Part shown: piece after piece, positions 25,380 through 34,908 of the stretch
How positions within the stretch are numbered: position 1 is the stretch's first letter
Layout of the letters: every line of letters starts with the position of its first letter
Source of the DNA: Methylophaga sp.
Lineage (GTDB): Bacteria; Pseudomonadota; Gammaproteobacteria; Nitrosococcales; Methylophagaceae
Length of the DNA: 64,000 bases
Direction of reading: 5' to 3'
NCBI GenBank assembly: GCA_011053005.1
Contig: DRHW01000019.1
Coordinates: 62,001-126,000, forward strand
Translations under genes and position numbers: made by a program
The notes under the pieces: generated by a model
Told to the model about the DNA's origin: nothing
Database searches by the model: none
Seen by the model: only the letters and a program-made list of their open reading frames with translations

Positions 25380-27490
25380 GCTCGGCGTCTCTGAACCAAG
25401 TTCACCAACAAGGCAGATAACAATAACAAGATACCTAATAACAACTGAAAAGTCGCTGAAGTCGCTGTTTGTGGAAATTGTCCTAAAGTCGAACCGGCAG
25501 GTAAATTACTTGCAATGGCTTCGCTATTTAACGTTTGTTCATTAGGTCTGACAGGTGTTTTATCAACGGCCACTAACGAAGTGAATTGACTCACCAAATG
25601 ATGTTCCAATGCGACGTCTACTATCTCTTGTTTAATAGTTTCATCTTGATTTTCTAATCGGTAATCGTCCATCAATCCGGCAATTTTACGTCTAGCCCAC
25701 AATACCGACACCGCTTCTGATTGTTTGCCACCTTTTAAGGTCACCGTGGTTTGCCATGGCGTTAAACCAAAATGACCACTAATGGTAATCGTTTCAGGCA
25801 ATGCTTCGGACTTTAAAGCCAGCATTAATGGTTCACCTTGATATAAATCGGGTATGGTTTGCGGCCATTGTTCTAAAAACTGATCACCAGCCAAATTAAT
25901 CTGAATATCAGTCAACACCGGATGCGCTAACTTGCTAAACAAAGCCTGCATTTTTTGTCTGACTTCCGCCTGCTCACCAATATAACTGTGACTGCCGCGA
26001 CCATATTGCGCAGCCCGATTCATAAAATGACTATTCGGCGCTGAACCAATGCCAACCGTGAATAATCGACTAGCACCTAAATGTTGTTCGATTAAGCTAA
26101 ACAATTCATCTTCATTGCCCACGCTGCCATCTGTCAAAAATACAATTTGTCGTAAACCCTGCGTAGTACTTTTTCCAGATAATGCTAATTTCAACGCCGG
26201 CGCCATTTCGGTGCCACCATCTGCACGCAGCCAATCAACAAAATCATGAGCAATATCAATATTTTTTTGCGTAGCTAATCGTGCTTGTTGAAATAAACTT
26301 TCAGTATCGTCGCTAAACCGAATGATGTTAAAACTATCTTGTGGGCGCAATTGATCAAGCCCATATTGCAGAGCTTGGCGTGCTTGTTTGATTGATGTGC
26401 CATCCATCGAACCCGATGTATCAATCACAAATATTAATTCGCGAGCAATCGTTTTTTGCAAGGCATGCTGACTCGGTGGATTTAACATCAACAAGGCATA
26501 ATCTTGACCATTAAGCCGCTGTTTAAATAATGCAGCTTGTGGCGATTGTGATGCTTTGGCTTGCCACACTAATTCAAAATCACGATCGGCAGGCACTGTA
26601 TTGGCCAATGTAATTAATCTATCGCCATTGTCTAAAATCGCTTGCTTTACATCATGATAAGCACTTTCAACCGTTGCTAGAGGAAAGCCTGCCGCTAAAT
26701 GAACCTTGAGTGTGATGGGGTTTTTATCGGTTACTGTCACTGGCGGCGTGATGTGTGAAGCATCAGGCACTTGATCGGTATTAACCGCCCAACCATTGCC
26801 ATTGAAATCTCGTACTTCAGCTGTATTGGTTATTGCTTTTCCGGGAATATATCGAGGTGTTATCGCCATAGGAAATCGTAAACTAAATGCATTTTGGTTT
26901 TGAGTAACGGTTTGTTGATATTCGATAACCACAGTGATTTTATCGCCAGGTGCAATATTGGCGACCGAACTGGTAAACATGTTTGGCCGTTGTTGCTCAA
27001 TTAAACTGGCTCGTTTGCCGGCTGATTTAGCTTGTTGATAAATCTTTCTGGCTTCTTGTTTAGGTTTGATTTCACCTTCAATAATCCGTTCACCGACTTT
27101 CATTCGTAAATGATCAACCGCCGCGGTTTCTGGCAATGGAAACACATAAATACCTTCTTGCCATTGCGACGTCGGGTTCAAGAATGATTGACTCACTGTC
27201 ACTCGAGCCAATAAACCCGTCACCTCTATGTCAACATCAGTATCAACACCCGTGCTCGTTAAATAATGACCATCAGCAGCGCGAAAGACTAACTGACCAG
27301 AATCCAGATCAGATAAGCGTTCAACTCTCGCTAACTTATCTTCATCTACCGCAGCATGAGCCGTTCCCGTTAATAAAACCAAGCAAATTAAGGCAAAACT
27401 AATCACAATGCCTGCACCTGCGCCATATGCTAAACAGTTGACCAAACTGTTCAATATGCTGTCACCAGTATTATGCGTTGACCTACTCAT
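25376..27490 (-). CDS. VIT/VWA sortase target protein
   Basis: Large exported protein (704 residues) of the marine proteobacterial sortase-target type. An N-terminal hydrophobic segment (about 22-46) serves as export signal. A VIT domain (about 55-190) precedes a von Willebrand A domain (about 330-520) with intact MIDAS motif DTSGSMDG. The C-terminus has a sorting signal: FPQTATS, then a hydrophobic helix LLLGILLLLSALLVNLV and RRRA. The pentapeptide starts with F where LPxTG-like signals have L. The overlap with the sortase gene supports a dedicated enzyme-substrate pair. Possible adhesin or metal-dependent surface function is inference. Confidence 0.9.
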   Translation of the reverse strand: MSRSTHNTGDSILNSLVNCLAYGAGAGIVISFALICLVLLTGTAHAAVDEDKLARVERLSDLDSGQLVFRAADGHYLTSTGVDTDVDIEVTGLLARVTVSQSFLNPTSQWQEGIYVFPLPETAAVDHLRMKVGERIIEGEIKPKQEARKIYQQAKSAGKRASLIEQQRPNMFTSSVANIAPGDKITVVIEYQQTVTQNQNAFSLRFPMAITPRYIPGKAITNTAEVRDFNGNGWAVNTDQVPDASHITPPVTVTDKNPITLKVHLAAGFPLATVESAYHDVKQAILDNGDRLITLANTVPADRDFELVWQAKASQSPQAALFKQRLNGQDYALLMLNPPSQHALQKTIARELIFVIDTSGSMDGTSIKQARQALQYGLDQLRPQDSFNIIRFSDDTESLFQQARLATQKNIDIAHDFVDWLRADGGTEMAPALKLALSGKSTTQGLRQIVFLTDGSVGNEDELFSLIEQHLGASRLFTVGIGSAPNSHFMNRAAQYGRGSHSYIGEQAEVRQKMQALFSKLAHPVLTDIQINLAGDQFLEQWPQTIPDLYQGEPLMLALKSEALPETITISGHFGLTPWQTTVTLKGGKQSEAVSVLWARRKIAGLMDDYRLENQDETIKQEIVDVALEHHLVSQFTSLVAVDKTPVRPNEQTLNSEAIASNLPAGSTLGQFPQTATSATFQLLLGILLLLSALLVNLVQRRRA

Positions 27491-27665
27491 ATCCCTACTC
27501 CTTACAATGAACTATCAGAGTGTTCATTACAGCAAGTAAGCAAGGAATTTCTAGGGCAAGATACCGACAATCTGCCGATCAATTGTGGCAAAAAAATGGC
27601 AGGCAAGCCCCCAGTGGAATTTTCAGGTAAAATTCACCCTCAATTCACAGCATGAGTAACACAGC

Positions 27666-28613
27666 ATGAGTCGACATATTGGCATCGTAATGGATCCTAT
27701 TTCAGCGATTAATATTAAAAAAGACAGTAGTTTTGCCATGTTATTAGCGGCACAAGCCAAGGGCTGGTCGCTGTATTACATGGAACAGCAGGATTTATTT
27801 TTGCATCAAGACACTGTTTCTGCAGAAATGAAACCGCTACGTGTCTTCCAAAATGTTGATAAATGGTTTGAGTTGGATGAAACCCAAACTCGACCTTTAG
27901 CCGATCTTGATGCGATTTTGATGCGTAAAGATCCACCGTTTGATATGGAATATATCTACAGCACCTATTTATTAGAACAAGCTAAAGCAGCCGGCGTACT
28001 CATCGTTAATAACCCACAAAGTCTGCGCGATGCCAATGAAAAGTTATATACGGCTTGGTTTCCACAATGTTGCCCGCCGACTTTAGTGACACGAAAAAAA
28101 CATCTTATTCGTGAATTCCACCAGCAGCATCAAGATATTATTCTCAAACCACTTGATGGCATGGGCGGTGCGTCAATTTTTAGAGTGAAACAAGACGATC
28201 CTAATTTCAGCGTGATTATCGAAACACTAACTGAACATGGCCGTAAATCAGTGATGGCTCAAAAATTTATTCCTGAAATCGTCGATGGCGATAAGCGGAT
28301 CTTAATGATCAATGGCGAACCTGTCCCGTATGCCTTGGCACGTATTCCTGCCGAAGGTGAAACGCGTGGCAATCTCGCAGCCGGAGGACGCGCCGAAGGA
28401 CGACCACTAACCGAGCGTGATCGCTGGATCTGCCAACAAGTAGGACCAACGTTACGCGAAAAAGGCTTATTATTTGTTGGCCTAGATGTTATCGGCAACT
28501 ATCTGACTGAAATCAATGTCACAAGCCCGACCTGTATCCGCGAGTTAGATACTCAATTTAACCTTAATATTGCAGCAGATTTAATGGACTGCATCGAGCA
28601 ACAATTATCATGA
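27666..28613 (+). CDS. gshB: glutathione synthetase
   Basis: ATP-grasp enzyme joining gamma-glutamylcysteine and glycine. 315 residues with the family start HIGIVMDPISAINIKKDSS, LMRKDPPFDMEYIY, the glycine loop KPLDGMGGASIF and the C-terminal metal site LTEINVTSPT. Normal length. Glutathione is also used in formaldehyde detoxification, but the link here is only general. Its stop overlaps the apbE start (ATGA), and tonB follows. Confidence 0.97.
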   Translation: MSRHIGIVMDPISAINIKKDSSFAMLLAAQAKGWSLYYMEQQDLFLHQDTVSAEMKPLRVFQNVDKWFELDETQTRPLADLDAILMRKDPPFDMEYIYSTYLLEQAKAAGVLIVNNPQSLRDANEKLYTAWFPQCCPPTLVTRKKHLIREFHQQHQDIILKPLDGMGGASIFRVKQDDPNFSVIIETLTEHGRKSVMAQKFIPEIVDGDKRILMINGEPVPYALARIPAEGETRGNLAAGGRAEGRPLTERDRWICQQVGPTLREKGLLFVGLDVIGNYLTEINVTSPTCIRELDTQFNLNIAADLMDCIEQQLS

Positions 28614-29659
28614 CCTTATTACGCTTTTTTCTATTGGCCTGCCTTTTAACATTAAGCGCCTGTAGTAGCGATGAAGACAAAGCATTACAAGCTAAATTTG
28701 ATGCGTTTGGCACCGAAATTGACGTTAGTTTATATGGTGTCGATGCCGCCACTGCTGATAAAACAGTGGGGCTTTTAGAAGAATCTTTTTCTGGCGTTAA
28801 CAATACATGGCACGCTTGGCACCCTAGCGTTCTGATGACGATTAATAAAGCGATTAGCGAAGGCCAACCGATTGCAGTTACGCCCGGTGTTGCTGCCTTA
28901 ATTAATCAAGCGAAGACACTGGCCATTGCTAGTCATAACTTATTTAATCCCGCCGCTGGCAAGCTCTTTGAATTATGGGGTTTTCACCAAGATGACTGGT
29001 TTGTTTCACATCCGCCGCCCAGTGATGCCGAGATTAAACAATGGTTAAGTAATATTCCTACCATGAACGATATTCATATTAATAATGGCGAACTCACGAG
29101 TGATAACCCTAAAGTTAAACTGGGCTTTGGTGGTTTTGCCAAAGGATATGCCGTTGATGCTGCGATCACTATTTTACAAAACTTAGGGATCAACAATGCC
29201 ATCATTAATATTGGTGGCGATCTACGCGTTATCGGTTCACATGGTGACCGTCCTTGGATCATCGGCATTCGTCACCCTCGCAAGGATGGCATGATGGCTT
29301 CTATCGCATTAAAAGGCGATGAAAGCGTATTTACTTCCGGCGATTATGAACGTTTTTTTGAATACGAAGGTAAACGTTATCAACATATTCTTGATCCAAG
29401 AACAGGATTTCCAGCACATGATGCAACATCTGTCACGGTGTTACATAATAATGCGTCAGAAGCAGATGCTGCTGCAACGGCATTAGTGGTTGCAGGCAAA
29501 GACTGGCCTGAAATCGCAGCGGCAATGGGCATTGACCGTGTGATGTTGGTTCGACCAGATGGTCAGATAGAGCTGAGCCCTAAAATGGTGGAGCGTGTTC
29601 GACTGATCAATAATGCAACACCGCCGATTATTCGTGAAATAGTGAAACAGACACCTTAA
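28610..29659 (+). CDS. apbE: FAD:protein FMN transferase (ApbE/Ftp) lipoprotein
   Basis: Periplasmic flavin transferase that attaches FMN to threonine of target proteins such as Nqr or Rnf subunits. 349 residues with a lipoprotein signal (LTLSACSS, lipid Cys about residue 18), the flavin-binding GFGGFAKGYAVDAA and NIGGDLRVIG motifs, and HILDPRTGFPA near the metal site. Gene order gshB-apbE-tonB suggests one operon. No flavinylated target gene is visible nearby. Confidence 0.93.
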   Translation: MTLLRFFLLACLLTLSACSSDEDKALQAKFDAFGTEIDVSLYGVDAATADKTVGLLEESFSGVNNTWHAWHPSVLMTINKAISEGQPIAVTPGVAALINQAKTLAIASHNLFNPAAGKLFELWGFHQDDWFVSHPPPSDAEIKQWLSNIPTMNDIHINNGELTSDNPKVKLGFGGFAKGYAVDAAITILQNLGINNAIINIGGDLRVIGSHGDRPWIIGIRHPRKDGMMASIALKGDESVFTSGDYERFFEYEGKRYQHILDPRTGFPAHDATSVTVLHNNASEADAAATALVVAGKDWPEIAAAMGIDRVMLVRPDGQIELSPKMVERVRLINNATPPIIREIVKQTP

Positions 29660-29662
29660 AAA

Positions 29663-30676
29663 ATGGCAAATATGGGCACAATTACCGCTGTTGACCGGCT
29701 TATTTTCACCCTAGTATTTTCAGTCATTATTCATTTGGCGATTATATTAGGAGTGAGTTTTAATGCGACATCGCCGCCCAAAAATGATCCCTTAATCAGT
29801 CTTGATATTACTTTAGCTAAACAACAAAGCCAGTTAGTGCCGGAACAAGCAGATTATTTAGCACAAGTTAATAACGAAGGTGGTGGCGAAACGGAGGAGA
29901 AATCACCGGAACCAAGTCCTGATGCGCCGATTCCAGCAGCAAAAGCAGCCTCATTAGCCCCGGCAAAAGTCTCACCTACTCCTGTACCTGAAGTAAAACC
30001 AATGCCACAACCCGCACCTGTAATTGCTAAAGTTGCTGATAAAAAACCCGAACCTGCAAAACCGGCGCCCCCAAAACCAGTACCAGTGAAGAAACCTGTG
30101 CCCGTTAAACCAGAGCCTCCTGCGAAGCAGATTAAAATGGTAACCCAAAAAAAAGCTGAGCAGAAAGTTGAACAAACGGATATTGCAGATAAGACCGAGG
30201 AAGCCAAGGCCACGCCAACATTATCTGCCAGCGAACTGATGTTTCAGGCAAGAAATGAAATCGATAGTTTGCAGGAACAACTCGATAAAGATGCAAAGGC
30301 CTACAGTAAACGACCTAAAAAACGACGGATTTCAGCCTCAACGAAAGAATATGCCGCCGCCGCTTATATGAAGTCATGGGAAATGAAAATCGAACGCATC
30401 GGTAATATGAATTATCCACAAGAGGCCAAACGTGACGGACTAAATGGCAACTTAATGTTATCAGTAGATATCAATCCGGATGGCAGTGTACCGCCCAACG
30501 GTATTGTGATTTCACGTTCTTCCGGTCACAAAGTGCTTGATGATGCTGCAGTCAAAATTGTCCGTCTAGGTGCGCCTTACGCGGCGATTCCTGAAGATGT
30601 ATTAAAAAACAACGATATGCTAACGATTATTCGTACCTGGAAATTTGAAACCAATCGCGGTTTATCAACACGTTAA
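29663..30676 (+). CDS. TonB-family energy transducer
   Basis: Inner-membrane protein transmitting proton-motive force to the envelope. 337 residues: one N-terminal helix (about 11-30, with SVIIHLAIILG), a long Pro-, Lys- and Ala-rich periplasmic stretch (about 70-190) and a TonB C-terminal domain (about 245-335, with YPQEAKRDGLNGNLMLSVDI and SSGHKVLDDAA). It resembles the TonB3-type gene next to gshB in Pseudomonas aeruginosa, which is tied to twitching motility; no exbB/exbD accompany it. The ribosome site is weak and ATG at 29672 is an alternative start. Confidence 0.88.
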   Translation: MANMGTITAVDRLIFTLVFSVIIHLAIILGVSFNATSPPKNDPLISLDITLAKQQSQLVPEQADYLAQVNNEGGGETEEKSPEPSPDAPIPAAKAASLAPAKVSPTPVPEVKPMPQPAPVIAKVADKKPEPAKPAPPKPVPVKKPVPVKPEPPAKQIKMVTQKKAEQKVEQTDIADKTEEAKATPTLSASELMFQARNEIDSLQEQLDKDAKAYSKRPKKRRISASTKEYAAAAYMKSWEMKIERIGNMNYPQEAKRDGLNGNLMLSVDINPDGSVPPNGIVISRSSGHKVLDDAAVKIVRLGAPYAAIPEDVLKNNDMLTIIRTWKFETNRGLSTR

Positions 30677-30697
30677 TCATTGTGAATACTTACAACT

Positions 30698-31312
30698 TTA
30701 TTGTTTAATTAGTTGGTAGCCCATTTTCGCTTTGCTGGTGTTATTTGGGCTTACCGGTAATTGTCGTTGAAGCTCATTAGCCAGCAGACTTAAATACGCG
30801 ACATCGCCCGCTTTTAATTCCAGCTCTATTTCATGAATGGCTTGCCTTGCTTCGCCCGCAATCACCCAACCGCGATCATAAGCCAATTCAATTTGCGTAC
30901 CGTCATCTAAGCCCAGCTGTAATGTTTTACGTTCAAAGTCCGTCGTAAATATTGGCCGTATTTTTGACCAAATAGCAGGATTTTCGATGATCGTTGCTAG
31001 TGGTGTTTGTTTTAATTTATCTAAATCCCATTCGGCGAAAGCTAGCGGATGTTCCCATTCCTCACGTTGATGCAAACCATCTTGCACATAACCGGATGTT
31101 TTAACAGTTTGCATCCACTTACCATCGCTTTGCCGCATCCGTAAACCGACTTTTTGTGAGGCAAGATATAATTCATTGGTGTCAAAATAGGTGCTGACTA
31201 AATGTGTGGTCATCATTTCGCCATCAATTTTATAATTTGGCAAAACTAATGCAGATAAATCTATATCTATATCACCATTAACAACCAATTTTAATTCTTG
31301 CTCTAAAGCCAT
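30698..31312 (-). CDS. CYTH-domain phosphatase
   Basis: Probable inorganic triphosphatase-like protein, 204 residues. The signature EQELK (ExExK) opens the chain, followed by alternating basic and acidic strands (TYFDTNELYLASQKVGLRMR, WMQTVKTSG, HQREEWE, IHEIELELKAG) forming the CYTH tunnel. It matches the N-terminal domain of E. coli YgiF but lacks the CHAD domain. The start overlaps the stop of the upstream GGDEF/EAL gene (TAATG), so expression is coupled. The substrate is not deducible. Confidence 0.85.
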   Translation of the reverse strand: MALEQELKLVVNGDIDIDLSALVLPNYKIDGEMMTTHLVSTYFDTNELYLASQKVGLRMRQSDGKWMQTVKTSGYVQDGLHQREEWEHPLAFAEWDLDKLKQTPLATIIENPAIWSKIRPIFTTDFERKTLQLGLDDGTQIELAYDRGWVIAGEARQAIHEIELELKAGDVAYLSLLANELQRQLPVSPNNTSKAKMGYQLIKQ

Positions 31313-34300
31313 TAGCGCGTGATCTCCGAATGAATAAGCTGTTCCATGTTTTCAAAAAGTAGTCGAAGTTGTGTCAGCCCCAAACGTGCCTCTTCCCATT
31401 GATCATTTTCATATTTCAACAATAAATCATTGGCTAGTAAGTGCATCTCATGGTGTGTATCTTCAAACGCCGTTAACCAATTATCACTAAAAATGTCATC
31501 TTGTCTTGCACGTTTAATCCACGTTCCACACTGACATTTGTTTTTTACCATAATCGGCCAATATTCTATTTGAGCAGGCATTGATAAAATGTTTTTTTCA
31601 AAATAACGTTGCCATTGCTGTATAGCCAAGGTTAGTAGGTTCAGTTGAATCTCTTTAGCCGTTAAAGATTGATTGGCCATCGTTAACCATTGTTGATTTG
31701 GCTGGTATTGAGCAAGCCACGGTGCTATTTCGCTCGCAGGCATTGGCCTTGCTATGCCATAACCCTGAGCCTGATGACATCCCATGATTAATAACATTAA
31801 TCCGTGTTCCGTCGTTTCCACACCTTCAGCAATCACTTCGCGATTAAAGGAATCTGCCAAGCCAATAACACTATTAATAATGGCGTAATCGCTAGGATCA
31901 TCAAGCATATCACGTACAAAACTTTGGTCTATTTTGATCGTTGTTATTGCTAGGCTTCGTAGATGGGTTAATGATGAATAACCAGTACCAAAATCATCCA
32001 AGGCAATTTTAACGCCTAAACGATCCCGGCAATGTTTGATAATTCGATTGATCGTCTGAATATCACCAAGTGCACTACTTTCTAAAATTTCCAGCTGAAA
32101 ATATTTTGCATTTATTGCAGGCACAAGCTCTAAAGCAGTATCAAGCTGTTCCATAAATCGTTTATCAAGTAAATGATAAGATGAAACATTGATACTCACT
32201 TCAAGTTCGATACCCTGCTGCCACCATTTCGACATTTGTTGTAATGCTTGATTTGCTACCCATTCACCTACTTGAATTTCTAAATCTGTACCGGAAATTA
32301 TCGGCAGAAAATCTAACGGCGGCACCAGACCTTTTTCGGGATGTTGCCAGCGAATAAGTGCCTCAACACCGAATACTTTACCGGTTTTCATATTCACTTT
32401 TGGTTGATAATACAACTGTAACTGGTCATTAACTAAGGCTTGATGTATTTCATGTAGCTTATTTTGGTGCTGAATAGTTTTTAAATCATCTTCGGCATTA
32501 AATATTTGATAACGATTCCTGCCTGCCAGTTTGGCTTGATACATGGCTTGATCAGCATGACGCAATAAGGTGTCAATATCACTATTATCAGATGGATAAA
32601 CCGTTACGCCACTCGAGGCACCAATGGTGAGGACATGACCATCAATCAGGTAAGGTTGGGCAAGCGAATAATGTAACCGTGTCAATAATGGGCCGCACTC
32701 TTCGACCGATGATAAGTCTTTTAATAACAAAGCAAATTCATCACCACCTTGTCTGGAAACCGTATCTTCTTCTCTTAATTCGGCTGTTATCCGTTTGGCC
32801 ACTTCGATTAATAATAGATCACCAACACCATGACCATAGAGGTCATTCACCGGCTTGAAATTATCTAAATCAAGAAAACAAATTGCCAACAATGTTTCAT
32901 TCCGCTTGCTCAACGAAACGGCTTGAGAAAACCTATCGGCAAATAAAGTGCGGTTTGGTAATTGCGTCAGCACATCATAATGTGCCATTAAATGTAGCTT
33001 TTCTTGTTGCTGCTTAGTTTGAGTCACATCAGAAAACATGCCCAAATAATTCAAAATATTGTCATGCTCATCTTTTAATGACGAAAGGGTCAATAACTCA
33101 ATGTAAGCCGCACCATTTTTCTTGCGACTTGAAACTTCACCATGCCAAAAACCTTCTGCGTGCACTTGTTTCCATAGCTCAGCATAAAACTCAGGCCCAT
33201 GCTTACCTGAACTCAACATACTGTGATTCTCACCGAGAACATCATCACGTTGATAGCCTGTAATATCAGTAAAAGCAGGGTTAATATTGATAATATTGCC
33301 GTTTACGTCGGTTAACATAATGGCTTCATGACTATCGTTAAATACACGTGCAGCTAAAGCTAATTGCTTACCTGACTCTATGCGCTCCAACTCAATCGCT
33401 GCCCGTACTGCAAGACTATTTAATAAACTTTCAGCATGTTTACTTTTGCTCATTGGTGCATCATCAAGAATAGCAAGCAAGCCAATCGCTTTACTCTGAC
33501 TATTTTTTAGCACTATTCCTTGATAACTGACTGCGCCCATTTCCACCAGCAATTGATCATCAGGAAATAAGGTTTGAATATTATCAGGATAAAAACAAAT
33601 ACCTTCCATGGTTACATTTTGGCAAGGCGTACCTTTCAAAGAATAAGAAAAATTGTCACGATAACTGCCATCAGCCCAGACAGCAAACGTGTCGATTTGA
33701 TTTTCAATTGTCTCGCTAAGCATCGCAATAAAGGCATAACGACTATTTTGTGATTGTGCGAGTTGTTTAACCATCAGCTGAAAAATAGTTTCATCACCCA
33801 CATCACCACTTTCTGCTAATAATCGAAGTACCTGTTCATTCTGTTTTCGTTCGGTAATATCTGCATGTATGCCAATGATACGTGCGGGCTTATCGTCACC
33901 ATCACGCTCAACCACTTCGCCGATAGAATGTAGCCAAATCCATTGGCCATTTTTACGCTTTCTACGGTATTCGAATTCAACTGATTCATTACTCGCTAAC
34001 ATTTGCTTAAACATCGCTTGAACAGCTAATTTGTCATCAGGATGGATATTTACTTGCCAAGTTTGCAGAAAAGGATGGAATTCTGCAGGCTCATAACCTA
34101 GCATTCGTGCATATTCTTCACCAACCTTAATCTCACCTGTCTGCGGATTTAAATCAAACCAACCTTGATGCGCCACCTTAAGCGCGTAATTTAGCCGCTC
34201 TTCATTTAAAATTAATTTTTCGGTTTGTTGATGAACTTTTTCTTCTAACTCTTTGGCAAACTGCTTTGCTTTTCGCATTGAAAATGCAAACAACGGATAG

Positions 34301-34908
34301 GCAAAAAACAGAAATAAAACGGCAACTAATAAAGTCTTAATAAGACGCTGGCGTAACTCGGCATTAATATCATCAATTGAGATATCGGCCGCAGTAACAA
34401 ACAAGCTACCATCGGCAGAATGCTGAGGAATATAAATACTGCGAAAGGTACCCCATTGATCGCTATATTCTACAAAACGAGTTTTTTCAGTACTGAAAAC
34501 GTGATAAACCTGAGGGTCAACATCTTTATATTCATCAAAAAAAGCGGTCAATCCTTTCCCTGTTTCTCGCTCTCCCTTGGTGGCGCTCGACGAGGTAAAA
34601 AATATCTTGTTATCGCGTAAAACAAGCGTGTAAATATATTTAACACCCGCATTATCAGTCAGTTTAGAGAGCTTAAGAATATTGTTGAAATTTTGTTGAG
34701 ACGTTAATGCCTTTTTCGCCAATCGCTCATGATGTAAGTTTTCAGGCAATAATACTGGCGTAATGAGCGCTGCATTCTCGAGTTGTTTATCTATTGAATG
34801 ATATAAACGCTCTTTTTCAAATTTATAATCAAAATAGGCATACGCCATCACCCAAATAACATAAAGAATGATTGAAAAGCGTATGCCATGTTTCTGATAA
34901 TAAGCCAT
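31312..34908 (-). CDS. multi-sensor GGDEF/EAL protein with C-terminal CZB-like domain
   Basis: Large membrane c-di-GMP enzyme (1198 residues). Order by approximate position: TM helix 9-27, periplasmic sensor 28-190, TM 192-211, coiled coil, PAS 235-355, GAF-like 370-510, PAS 515-640, GGDEF 645-805 with intact RQGGDEF, EAL 815-1065 with intact FGVEALIRW, and a C-terminal helical segment 1080-1198. That last segment has CQCGTWI and HHEMH, resembling the chemoreceptor zinc-binding (CZB) family, although the first ligand His seems replaced in AIQQWQRYF. Both catalytic motifs look active. It begins one base from the uvrA stop and shares a base with the CYTH gene. Confidence 0.88.
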   Translation of the reverse strand: MAYYQKHGIRFSIILYVIWVMAYAYFDYKFEKERLYHSIDKQLENAALITPVLLPENLHHERLAKKALTSQQNFNNILKLSKLTDNAGVKYIYTLVLRDNKIFFTSSSATKGERETGKGLTAFFDEYKDVDPQVYHVFSTEKTRFVEYSDQWGTFRSIYIPQHSADGSLFVTAADISIDDINAELRQRLIKTLLVAVLFLFFAYPLFAFSMRKAKQFAKELEEKVHQQTEKLILNEERLNYALKVAHQGWFDLNPQTGEIKVGEEYARMLGYEPAEFHPFLQTWQVNIHPDDKLAVQAMFKQMLASNESVEFEYRRKRKNGQWIWLHSIGEVVERDGDDKPARIIGIHADITERKQNEQVLRLLAESGDVGDETIFQLMVKQLAQSQNSRYAFIAMLSETIENQIDTFAVWADGSYRDNFSYSLKGTPCQNVTMEGICFYPDNIQTLFPDDQLLVEMGAVSYQGIVLKNSQSKAIGLLAILDDAPMSKSKHAESLLNSLAVRAAIELERIESGKQLALAARVFNDSHEAIMLTDVNGNIININPAFTDITGYQRDDVLGENHSMLSSGKHGPEFYAELWKQVHAEGFWHGEVSSRKKNGAAYIELLTLSSLKDEHDNILNYLGMFSDVTQTKQQQEKLHLMAHYDVLTQLPNRTLFADRFSQAVSLSKRNETLLAICFLDLDNFKPVNDLYGHGVGDLLLIEVAKRITAELREEDTVSRQGGDEFALLLKDLSSVEECGPLLTRLHYSLAQPYLIDGHVLTIGASSGVTVYPSDNSDIDTLLRHADQAMYQAKLAGRNRYQIFNAEDDLKTIQHQNKLHEIHQALVNDQLQLYYQPKVNMKTGKVFGVEALIRWQHPEKGLVPPLDFLPIISGTDLEIQVGEWVANQALQQMSKWWQQGIELEVSINVSSYHLLDKRFMEQLDTALELVPAINAKYFQLEILESSALGDIQTINRIIKHCRDRLGVKIALDDFGTGYSSLTHLRSLAITTIKIDQSFVRDMLDDPSDYAIINSVIGLADSFNREVIAEGVETTEHGLMLLIMGCHQAQGYGIARPMPASEIAPWLAQYQPNQQWLTMANQSLTAKEIQLNLLTLAIQQWQRYFEKNILSMPAQIEYWPIMVKNKCQCGTWIKRARQDDIFSDNWLTAFEDTHHEMHLLANDLLLKYENDQWEEARLGLTQLRLLFENMEQLIHSEITR

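Noticed and set aside
29854-30213. Minus-strand frames over the tonB proline-rich region
   Set aside because: They mirror Pro/Lys codons as Gly/Phe-rich low-complexity sequence; shadow of tonB.
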